From Bombus terrestris (lineage: Eukaryota; Arthropoda; Insecta; Hymenoptera; Apidae), in assembly GCF_910591885.1 (NCBI RefSeq), contig NC_063279.1, positions 5,642,001 through 5,706,000 on the forward strand: a stretch of 64,000 nucleotides of DNA, in the 5' to 3' direction. A program made the position numbers and the translations under genes. How positions within the stretch are numbered: position 1 is the first letter of the stretch; the number at the start of each line of letters is the position of its first letter. The notes under the pieces are model-generated. The model saw only the letters and a list, made by a program, of their open reading frames with translations. It had not been told where the DNA came from and did no database searches. This document shows positions 50,201 through 62,200 of this stretch, in pieces.

Positions 50201-53200
50201 CAATGACAAAACCAGCCTACGTAATTGTCAAAGTTGGCCGGCCTATTTTCTTACAAACAGTTCCTTTTAAATTGATAGGAAGTCTAGTGACGTTAATTGA
50301 AGCAACGGTGCACGGCTATCGAACTTCATATCTTAAGGTGCAGGAAGAGAAGAAGTAGTTTCACGACAGTAAGATCGAAAGTGTGACTTCTGCATGACCC
50401 TGGGGTGAAATTTCTCTCTTTCTATAAGAAGATGGAGGATGTTAACCACTCTCGGAGAAATTTCCATGTCTGTCTTGTTGACCGGCGAGAACAAACACAA
50501 TGGTTGAATAATTATTTTAGTAATTTAACTTGCATTCGTGTTTAACAACTAACTTATATCCATAATGCAGTCATTAGAATGTACGAAGAATAGTAAGAAA
50601 AAAATGAGAAATTTCTGGACACGATTTTATTGAGAAAATCCAATTTCTATACTTTAATCTATCGGATAGTATAATAAAAATCTAGATAAGATTTAGAATT
50701 TAACTGTATGCGTAATATACAGTTTTATGCTTTTGTTATCGGCTATTGTTCGTGGTATATGTACAATCTATATTTTTTATAGCAAACTACAAGAAAAAGA
50801 AAGAGAAGAAATGGTAAAAACGTATAATCGTTTAACGTTATTTTATACTTTCATTTTGTGCTATAACATTGTAGGATATCAGGACAAGAAAAGAAATGTC
50901 TATCATTATCTATCATTTATACTCGATCCATATTAGAAAACAAATGACCGAGTGGTACATGCTCCTACAGCTTTTTTCCAATCGTTCACTCTTCGTGACA
51001 GTTGACAACTTGGCATGTTTCTCATTAACATATACCTTTCACCCCGAGATCGCTAAATTACGCGTTGCACTATATGCACATTGCACAATGTACAAATATT
51101 GATCAGCTATCACGTAATATTTGATTACATATTAGATCATGTTTGACATTGATTCTCTTATAATATATGTAAATATTTTGTTGAGCAATGTTTACCGTAC
51201 GACTTGTACCGTTTAATAGCACAAAATGGGACATGTCCGCAAACGTGTTGGCGACTTTAATTAATTAATACTTTAATAATACTTTACGATACATTAATAC
51301 TTTACGATAATAAATACGCTAACTTATTAAGTGACATTATGCGAAAGAACAAATATAGTTGTTCCACTATTACGATCTAGGACACCCCGTGTATGAAAGA
51401 TCTTAGATAAATCGGAGAGATTCTCGTTAAATTATTCCATGTAATTGCTTGCGTTTCTTGCAATCCTGGCATAAAAAACATAGGATACGTGGTACGGAAC
51501 AAGTATACAAACTGGCGCAGAAGAATCCAGTTAAACGGTTATGTTACAGGTCGTCCTTTCACTAAAATCGAACGATCCCGCGTGCGATCGAAAGTAAAAG
51601 CAATCAACTGGTGGTATACTTTCTACGAAGAATAAAGGATAAAAGCATACGTTAAAAGATAAAAGATAGAAGGACACTTTCGCGATTCCGTATTCATCTT
51701 TATGGCATGTACAGTCGTTTAAAATAACAGTCGCGCCTTTTAATTATACCTTTTAGAATGCAGATCGAGAAAGTAGAATTAATAGGATTCATTAAAATAT
51801 CGCTTATAGGGTTTCGGCTTATAAGGTTGCGTGAAATTAATTTTATCGCGAATCCTTGTGTCATTAGCACGCAGTTGTTAATCGCTGGTCGAATTGCTTA
51901 ACAAAACATCGATCAACAGAAAATCGAGGATCCTAAAAGGGATTGGCAAGAATAGAAAACGAAAGATATTACTATATCTTTATTCAAAACTTTCGTTTCT
52001 CTTTAAATAAATTAATATCGGTGTTTTTAAAGTAGTTGAAAATTATCCAAACAGCGTAATATTTGCACGAACACAATGACGAAATACGACAGTTGCAAGT
52101 TTCGACTGGATCGGTGATTCGAACGTCTTGCAGTCTCCTTGAAAGTCTCTCAATTACGAAAAAGTAAGTTTTCTCCAACAGCGAGATATTTCATGGACAC
52201 AATAAAATCTACTAGTCGAAGTTTCGAGAAAATTACTGCCACAAATATGCTGCAGCCTCCTTCCAAGTGTCTCAATTATGAAAAAGCAAAGTGTACCAAT
52301 TCCTCGCGCCAATTTCCACCGCCAAGCGACCGGAACGTGCGATTTATATATTCGTTAGCAAAGTGACAATTTCATTTAACCAAGACTATTCGAACGTGAG
52401 AGAACATATCGAAATTAATCAGGAAGTAACGTCGGTTTCGAAAGTCGTGGGAAGAGGAACAGATCGTCCCGTTTAAAAATATTACAGACTTTCTCTGCGC
52501 TTTAATGTCGTCTCGTTATTTGCCTTGTGTCGTTGAAAACACTTCGTCCGCCTGTCATTTATGGATTATAAATTTTATAAAGATCACGTATGTCGCTGTT
52601 TGGAAAATAAAAATGGTCGTAGAAACGAGAAAAAGACTTTAACGAACTTCTTTCCTTAAAAGAAGTTTCCTTTGAATTATGTATTGGCGTTCTGGATATG
52701 CGGTTCCGGAGCTTATATTGTATATAAGGTGTTAAAAAAGAAAAAGAAAAAGTGTTAATTATCAAGATATTTCGAGTGATTAATTGGCAGTTTGTATTTC
52801 TTAACATATTTAAAGAACAACGTTCTCGAATTAACACGGAAGATGAACTACTCCGATTATATAAACAAATTAGGGAGCACTTCAAGGATTTCAAGCGCGA
52901 TTAATCTGTGTAGGAGTTGTGACACGTAGTAAACGCTCGGTGATAAATGTACGAAGCGAATATTATTACGTATTATGTACTTTAATCCGCAAGAGTCGTG
53001 ACTTCGTGTGGATTATGTAAACTAATTATGTTACCAATAGATGCCCTGATTATAATATACATACGTGTCTTAGCTAGATTTAAGATTTTTTCGGCTCTAC
53101 CTTGACATTTCCACTTTCCTGATCTTCGATTCTTCTGATTTTCCGATCTTATAGTTTTCCAAGTATTTCAATTTTTCAATTTTTCGACGTTACGATATTT

Positions 53201-56200
53201 CGATGTTTTAATATTTTAATTTCTCTGTCCTTCGGTCTCTTGATCCGATTCTCAACCGTCCAGAAAGATTCATCGTAGGGCACCAGCGACCTAAAAAGCA
53301 AAGACGAAGTAAAAGGGATCTCGCAATGGCGACGAAATGCGTCAGAACGTTGAAGGAAAAAAGAAAAAAGACTATTCCGAACGCTATTACCGAATATAGA
53401 GATAATGACTTCTGGGCGTTCAGAAATATTCTGCGAAACGGAAGGAAAGCGAAAGGTGGCAGAAATCTTCTGTCCTGTTGAACGCTAGGAACGCCATACT
53501 CTACGGGGCGTAAAAGTGAAGGAGCACCCGTTATATAACGGGACTATACCGTGTCCTGTAGTGAATGCACGCGTTTGATCGTGCATGCAGGCCGATTATG
53601 CAATCACTGGCATAATAGGGGTAGTGTGCTGGCCGCATATTCCGCGTGGATGTACCTGGCTAAGCTGCTCGAAGATGTAATAGCAAAGAATTTCCTCATG
53701 GATATATGTGGAAAGTGAACGTCTTCTTGGAGTTGTAAAAAAGGAAAAAGAACCAGTGAATGGTTTTTCTGCGTTGATCGTCGAATGAAATATAGCAAAG
53801 GATGGTGGTTTAATTAATCGGATGGAATCGTTGCAGTCTGTGGCTTTTTAGGTAACAAGGAATATTGTATAAGTGTCTGAAACACATTTCCCTCTGTTCG
53901 AAATATCTTTACCAGTTGATCGTAGATTAACTAATATTTGATGCTTTGATGTAATTTGCGGCTCGTAGTTCATTCGTTTCCCATTTCTTTTTATCCAGCC
54001 ATATATATGTATATAATATAATATAATATAATATTAAAAGTAAAATATTCCCTCGCGGTCATAAAATAACATTAAAATCGAAAACTTGACGAAAATGCAC
54101 GTATCGTATCTGTGTTTTTCTGCGACCAGAACATCGTTCAACGAGATCCTCACGTTTTAAACGAACACAGATAACCATTCTATGCAAAATACGAGCAAAC
54201 CAACTTACACCACTGTGACTCTCGATCCGCCACCTTTCTCCTTCGTTCTTCTTCGCTTCCACAACCCCATGAATAGACAGAAGGTAACTTCGCCGACCAT
54301 TACTGTTTCCACGTTCGATTTCAAACGATCCGTTCACTACCAACTGCACGTTGAAACACGATCGCTTATAAGGCCTTCTCCTTGTGATATCAGAAGGAAA
54401 TCCACGATCGTGCCGATCTATAGAACGGTTGTCTGGTCAGTTGATATATCTGGAGATAGTTCAAACACGCGGACGCGTGGATCGTTAATAGGAGAGAGAG
54501 ATAGGAAGCCGCGCCCAGATTACATTTTTTTCCACATCAGCTGTGGGAAAACCGTGGCCAACGATCCGCGGACAGCACCGCAATCGTTGCGCGTGATCTC
54601 GTTACGTCAGTGATCGCGATCGATGAAATCTTTGAGGAAGAATTTAATTTGTAGAAGCAGAGTTGCTTGACCGATTACCTGCGTTATGTTTGATCAGTAG
54701 ACTGCGAACTTTTACGCGCTTTATGAAATTCCATTACCGAAACTCTAGCACGTTGAATCGCGAAAATAACTTTGTGCTATATCTCATAATTGCAATTATT
54801 ATTATAACGATAATTTTTAATGATACGAAACTACGAATATGAATTTTAATTATTGTTAGTGTTATATACTTATATGTATAGATTAATAAGTACACGAATA
54901 GAATTTATAGTAGTAGCTGAGACGCTATATTTCATAAACACCTAGTTGATGAATGAAACGCACATAGTTTGGTTGAAAGAGGAATCGCGGTAGAAGAAGA
55001 ATGCACGAAGTTCGTTATGCTTTCGTGAAGTCATCTGGTTTAAGATTGCATGCAAATAGGTGCAAGAAGTGAAGAATGTTTTATTGTTGACATCATAGAT
55101 CCATATAGTTTCTCTAAAACGTCCACTTTCTAAGCCTCAATTACTCTTAACCGGAGACAGAGACTTTTCGCAATAGTAAGCGGAGAAAACTAACATCGCG
55201 GAATACTTTTTTCGAGTGAGGTAAACATTGTTATTGCTTTACTAACTGGTGTTGAAATTATCGTTATGTAATACAACATTCTGTGTACGTATAATAATCA
55301 AATCCTATATGAAGATCGATCGATCATCGGCGTCTATTTAATTAATCAACTTGCAAAATGAAATTAATCACGTTAAACCATTTTATTACTAGCAAAAACT
55401 AGGGAAACATAAGCCTATAAAAATGTAACAGAGTCATTAATTATATTGTATTCTCATAAATAAATATTAATCATAAATTTCTCTTTATCGATGGTTAAAT
55501 GCTATACATGTATAATAAAAGTATTGTATCATTTCTTCAAATTTTAAGATCTATTTCGATAAAAAGAATATTTGATCTATCGTTTTCGTAAGCAAATCTA
55601 TTTGCAATACCATATTAAAAAATCAAAAAATTTTAATTGCGTAATCGTTTCACTGCACAATTATGATAAGTTCTCTGTCTAATTCTCAAATAGCACGTTC
55701 CATTCTGCATTTATTCACACGTTTTTCTGGCCTCGGCGACAGGCAAAAACCTGCTCCAGTTACTCGTCTTAGCCTGTTTATCTTGCTACCAGTTAGTCTA
55801 TTCAGACACCACGTGATTGATCGCCTTTGACTCGCATTTACCGTCAGCATTATTACGAGATTTAGGAGACTGCTAGAACGTACTACGGCAATTAGTAGCA
55901 GCCGACATGACAATGACAGTGGTTTCTATAGATGGCATTGACTTTCGATCGTATTATCGAACATTTTTCTTTAACACGTTGATCGCTGGACCGAATCCAC
56001 GTGGCCTTCCATTGTGTGTGATATTCTTTTCTTAAAACTCGACGATTTCCATAGACACCGCTATAATGTCACCCACCTCTGGGATCAACCTGGGTCATGA
56101 CGCCAACGTAGCGTCATCAGTAGTCTGCGAAGAGTTAACTGCACACGGGATTTATAATCGGTCTACTAGAAAGAGAATGAAACAACAGCTAAAAACAAAA

Positions 56201-59200
56201 TGAAATACAAGTAAGGCAGCAAGCAAGCTAGTTGATAAACGGCCAGAGATTCATTAACTCGTAATTTATGATAATGATACCAGCGTAACTTTTATCCATA
56301 TCGTTCATCGTATTATAATTTCAAATTTCCTTTCCATCTAATTGCTATTTGCTAAGTAATTATTTAAAAAACATAATTTCAGATTGATCAATCCCCTATG
56401 GTAGTTAACGATTAAATAGAATGAAATTTCCTGTACAAATATCATTTGCATAATATTTTTCTTCGTGCGCACTCGCGATAATGTACTTTTCATCGCGTGG
56501 ACTAAAGAGATTCTCCTCGACGCGCAACTCTTGGCACGTAGCTATGCTTTAATTTTAATTTAAAGAGAAAGGTAACAAAGGAACGCGATGGCAAAAGCTT
56601 GGAACAGTGTCGCCGCGCGTACCGAGGTTGTAGAAGAGATTTCAATTTAAATTCGAGATCGTCGAACGAGTTATTACGCGAGGACGCTGCGAAATGAAAA
56701 CCGCGACGGAGTTATACTTTCTCGAAGAGTCGAGGAGATTGTCTCACAGCCCCTGGTACAACAACGACACGGAGAAGGGAGCCTAGAACAATGCTTCGGC
56801 TAATTATCGCGATCTTAATTACATCGGGCTCTCTTTCTTTCTTTCTCGAACAAAGCTGATGATTAATCATCACGAATACGCGCTGGATTGCCTTGCAGGT
56901 AATTGCAGAATCTATAACCGCCGGTGATTAAACGTGCGACTAGGGTAGATCATTGACTATTCCGCAATTTATGTAAATTCTTGTGCTCATTACACGCCAT
57001 TTCTTTGTTCACAAATTTGTTAAGTATCTATTAACATGGTAAACAATGTTCTATCTTATTTTTAGATGTACGAATCGGCCAAGAGGTACAATGATCGAAT
57101 GCATGGAAGAATGATGATTACAAATGTGATTTCTTGCAATTTTCCTTGAAACTTAATTCTGTATGTTACCTCCTAGAAACTAATTCACGAAAGTGAGATT
57201 TCTTAATGAAATATTGGACACCAATTGTATACTTTGATAATGTGACATTGGGAATTTTATGAAAAATAGAAATAAAATTGATCAATTTGATTTCTCGGAA
57301 GCTCACATGATCAGCGAAAATGTAAGGAAACGTAACATAATAAAAATATAACTGTAGTATCGTGGACAAAAGGCCTAAGATATCTGCCGAATCGTAAACA
57401 ATGTCGCGGGAGCCGCGGCATCGTCGGGTACATCAATGTGTCGTCGGTCCTTTTTAAGTGGATAGTTTCGTGGAAAGGGCCCGCGTGACCCTGGCCACGG
57501 GCGTTTCGGGACACGTGTCTCGAACGGCGGGAAAAGACAAAGAGACGTTAAAGTCAGTATTAGTTGAGAAGCCGGAGAGGACGGATGCAAAAGGTGTGCA
57601 GAGTGTGAATTGAGAAGCGAGAGCGAGCGAGTGTAGAAGCCGAAGAGTGTGAATCGGGAAGTCGAAAGCCGCGTCTGAAAATAAGACGTACGACAGCATT
57701 GTAATTATTTCGTTGCTTCGAATATTGTTAATTAAATCAAAACATCATTACTTGTCCTTTTCTCTAAGACCCATTAAGTTACTACATAACGAATATGTAT
57801 GTAATTTTGTTTAGAGTCATCCATCGCACGATCCACGGCCGCGTCTCTCAGCTTCTCAACAGGCTCAAATATTGAGCGACGTTCAGCAACACCAGCAACG
57901 TTTCCGTCGACCCCAAGATGCGACCAATTCTCGAGGGTCCTTCGACCAAGTTGCCTCCAAGCCGCAAACCAGCGCGTCTTACCCATCCCTGGCCAAATAC
58001 AAAGTAGATCGTGCAAAACAGCAACAGCTTCAACAGCTGTACCAACAGCAACAACAAGTACAGCAATTGATACAAGAACAGCAACAGAAAATAGCTCAAC
58101 AACTCAGCAATCCAAACTACTTGAACGTTCAGACTCAATTCCAATCTCAACCAGCCAAGCAACAATTTCCACAGCAATTTAGCAGCCAGTATCAGAACAC
58201 CAATAGCCACTTTCAGAACCTTCAGCAAGACTTGTCGCAACCTTTGTTCAGCGATCGACAGACGTTACAGCTGCAAGAATATCTAGAGAAGCAACGTGAG
58301 TTGGAATTGGTGCAAAAGCAAAGGCAGCAATTATTATTGGAACAACAAGAGCTACGAAGGCAGCAGGAGCTTCTGAGACTCCAACAGCTTCAGAAACTCA
58401 CGTCGACTACTCCTTTGCCAGTTCCTGTCACTTCTGCCAGCACGATTGCTATCAGCACTGCAACGTCTCCTGTTCTCGTATCGCTACCAACAGCGAGAAA
58501 AATCACTTCATCCGAAACAGATCTGTTCCTGAAAGCGATAGCTACTCATCAGAAGAAGTTCTCTACGACCACACCAATTCCACCCACAACAACGACAACT
58601 GCGAGAACCACAACGACCATCAAACCGACCATTGTCACTGCGGTCTCTCCCAGAACGTACCAAGAAAAGATAACAGTCACTCCCACTATCCCAGAGAATT
58701 TATTAAGCTTGATACAGGAGCAGCAGAATCAGTTTGTGAAACAGGGTAAGCCAAAGCCTGAGATCAAGTTTATATATCAGACTGAGAAGCCAGTGACCTC
58801 GAAGACCGTCACGACGAAGACCAGATCTGCTTCCTTAGGATCGGAAAGAGACGTTTTGTTGAAACAACTGAAGCTGGCTCTGGCTCAATCTATCGATGAT
58901 GACGTGAGGAACGTCAGTACCAGGGACATAGTTCTTCCTAACGGAAAGAAGATTCAATTAATTGATTCTTCAAGCAGCTTAACGTCTAACCTTCCTACCG
59001 ATGGATCCACTTTAACTATGTCTACTTTGGCGCTGACTACTTCGACGACGACTATCAAGCCACCGAAAGCTATTTTCGAAGAGCTGACTAGGGGTGTGCT
59101 TCCTCCTGGAGCTGACTTTGAGGTTATTAGACAGAAGAGCGACGGAAAGCTGGAGGAAATTGGAAAAGCACCGATTCAGAGTCTACCAGCGAAGAAGGTG

Positions 59201-62200
59201 ACGTTTGTGGTATTGGAGGAGCAACCTGATGGCAGTTACAAAGTGCAAGGGGTGAAAGGGAACGCGGAGAAAGAGGGAAGCGAGGTCGAGTCTATCGTGG
59301 AGAAGATAAAGAAAGGAGAGTTAAAGTTGCCACCGAGTTCTTCGAATCCGACGACTGTGACTTCGCTTCAGAATTTCGGGTCCGGTTTGGATCCAAATTC
59401 CATTTCGACGAGGCAGAGTCTGACACCCTCGAGTCAAAGTATTGCGTCTACTAGCCCTAGATCGACTACTCCGAGGTCTACTTCTATTTCGTCGAGGTAC
59501 ACGGAGAGGTATGCGATAGAGCAAATTAATTTAATTCAATAAATTTTTAATTTCTCATACTGCATCAATTACAAATCTCAATCTTCTAAATATCGTTCTT
59601 TCACAATACCCTTCAGAATCCAACTACAGTGGCTACGAAAGTATTTACATGGTGTAATCATAATTACTTACATATTGTAATTAGGCAATTTCTGTGTATG
59701 ATCCTGATTTAACGTTCACTGTATTCGCGTCATTCACGTTCCATTAACCAAAACATCATCTTTTTGCAGCAAACCGACAGAATACTTCCCTCACGTGACA
59801 ATTTCACCAAATTCCGTGCCCACGACGGACAAATATCTGTCCTCGGCATCGAGCGTCACCAGCCACGTGTACAATTCACTTGGAACCGTAAACACAACCC
59901 CTAAATTGACCTCCTTGGATCACGACAGTCGAGTGACGTCGAAATATCCAAGTGTAACAAGAAGTCACTTCATCCCGACCATGGCTCCGGTCAATGAAAT
60001 CATTACAACGACACTTCCATCGGTGCCGACGACTTTCTCGCATCAGTCGACCAATTCCTACATTCACTTCACCACCAGGCCAACCGGTGAAACTTTGCCG
60101 ACCCTCAAGACGATCCCGACCACCACGAGGCCATCGACCACCTTACACAACGAGAATATAATCTATCAGGACAGCTTTGAAAGGTCCACCATATCATCGG
60201 CGATCGAATCACCTTCCACCAGGAGTCAGATACACGAGAGTTTGAACACGTTGCTTAGGAGGGAAGGATTGTTCGCCATGGCTAAATATTTGAGGCAGTC
60301 GGGTTTGGACAACGTGCTGAACGAAACTGGTGAGTGGCCCATTAGATTCCTTTTGTCGTAGTAAAATTGAAATGAAGATGTTACAGAGACATATGGAATT
60401 TTTCAAGTAAAAATTTTGAAATAACTATCACTGAGAAGTTGAACGTTGTAAGGTAACTGATGGATGAATTACTACATGTTTTGTTTTTAGAACAAGATTA
60501 AAACGAAATTGCAACAGTATCTAGCCTATGGTGTCGTTTTAATGAAAATTATGAAGCTTTCAGTGTCTTCGTTTAATACGAATGAAATCTTTCGGATCTC
60601 GATAAATTACTCGGCAAAATTCTTTTTCGTTAAACTACTCAAATTCGAACTTCAACTTCCATATACGTTAACCTGGTGAAGAACGAAGATTTATAATCTG
60701 TACAAATGTTTTGCTTCTTCTCGACGTCTAATTTAGCCAAGCAACGTTCATTAGAAAAATGTTCACACGGATTGTCTCGACGTTTCGACAGAACCTGCCT
60801 CATCGCAACAACAATAATGGTCGTTACCTCGTTATACGAATCTTTAAATTACAAAAGTCAGCTTAATTGCATCTTACGGTATTGCGTTAATTGACCTATA
60901 TAAGCCATCGATTTGATCGAACGTTTGTAACATCTCTTGTCTTCAATTTATAAATTCAGTCACCGTGTTTGCTGTTACGTTACCTTTATGGCTCTAACAA
61001 CGAACGACTAATTAAGGTTTATCGAAGAATCGATCGCGGACAAAAACAATAAGATACCGAAGAATCCACGATCTGCAGGTCTGATTTATTTTAAGTCTCG
61101 TTAGTTTTTCATCTTTTATTTCATGATACTTTTGTGTCGCGTCTCGTGAAATGGGCACAAGGTTGAATTTCTAGCACATTTGCTGTTAATACGTTTAAGA
61201 TGGTTGATCGATAATTGAAGAGTGTCTGTAGAAAACGCAGGCACCACGAAACAGCTTTTTCAGGAGGAGAAGACACTTTATGCATCGATGCAGTCCAAAT
61301 TCACGAGGAAGAAAAGTTGAATCTATGGGAAACACTACTTGCCGCCTTTTAATTGTACAGAAAATTCAATGCTCTATTCATTTAGACAGATAAAAGCTCA
61401 GATAGGAGCCAAGAAACAATTAACTAAAATTTACTGGCGTTTACATTTTTCTCTATAGAGGCGACGTTATGACACCATCTGCAAGCATTGTTAACGACTA
61501 TTCAGAACATAAAATTGCACTTAAATTCTATGCTACTTCTATTCGCGTTAGTATGTAGAACATTCTCCAATAAGAAATCAAAGTTCTTCAACTTTGACAC
61601 TTACAGTGTTTTGTACAATCCCTCTTCATTGATCGTACTAAAATTTTCTATTACTGAAAATAAATTCGCTTGTAGCAATCGTAAAACACAAACCACGTAA
61701 CTACAAATCCAACGATTTCAATTTCTTCATTCCGTTAAAATCGACGGTGAAGACGTAATAGCACGAATATTTTATAAATATACTTATCTATTAAACGTAT
61801 AAATTATAAATACAATTATTATATAATTGTACAACTATAAATACGTTATTAAATATGTATAATTTATAATTTACACGGATATGTTACGCAAGTAATAATT
61901 TAGACAGTCGGACAATGTCCAGTCGTTTCTGAGGCAATTAAAAACGATTGTGAAAATAAGCGGTGGAGAAACGCGTCGGAGGAGATCGTGCAACAGCCAG
62001 ATCCAATTATCGACGTGCCAGACAAACGGAAAAACAGTGCACTTCCGTCGATTAAAAAGCAAAGAAGCGTAACGGTGTCCCTTCACGCTGCGCGAGAAAC
62101 GACCGGATAATAATTATCCTCGTGATTGAGAAAGATGCGTTTGTCACTCTCGTGACGTCTCTCGAGCCAGATCCAGAACAAACGCGCCCTGTCGCAAATC

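Larger units (their letters stand above)
44384..57352 (+). other. FAS1 gene intron 1 (main part)
   Basis: The donor is GTAAGA at 44384. It is AT-rich with scattered GC-richer islands (about 45030-45310, 47050-47350, 54180-54610, 56480-56780). It contains a well-formed 35 nt candidate microexon (44826-44860), two possible alternative exons (45031-45310 and 47055-47297), a degenerate tandem duplication near 52010-52290, a (ATAAT)n run near 54010-54035, and a possible transposon end near 51385. No other gene was supported on either strand. Confidence 0.65.

Noticed and set aside
54182..54613. 143-codon plus-strand open frame
   Set aside because: No domain, no splice signals in phase and an overlapping 96-codon frame on the other strand. 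It lies in a GC-richer patch of the FAS1 intron where stops are rarer.
57848..58240. 130-codon Leu-rich minus-strand frame
   Set aside because: It is the antisense of the Gln-rich coding exon; CAG/CAA repeats read as Leu codons on the opposite strand.
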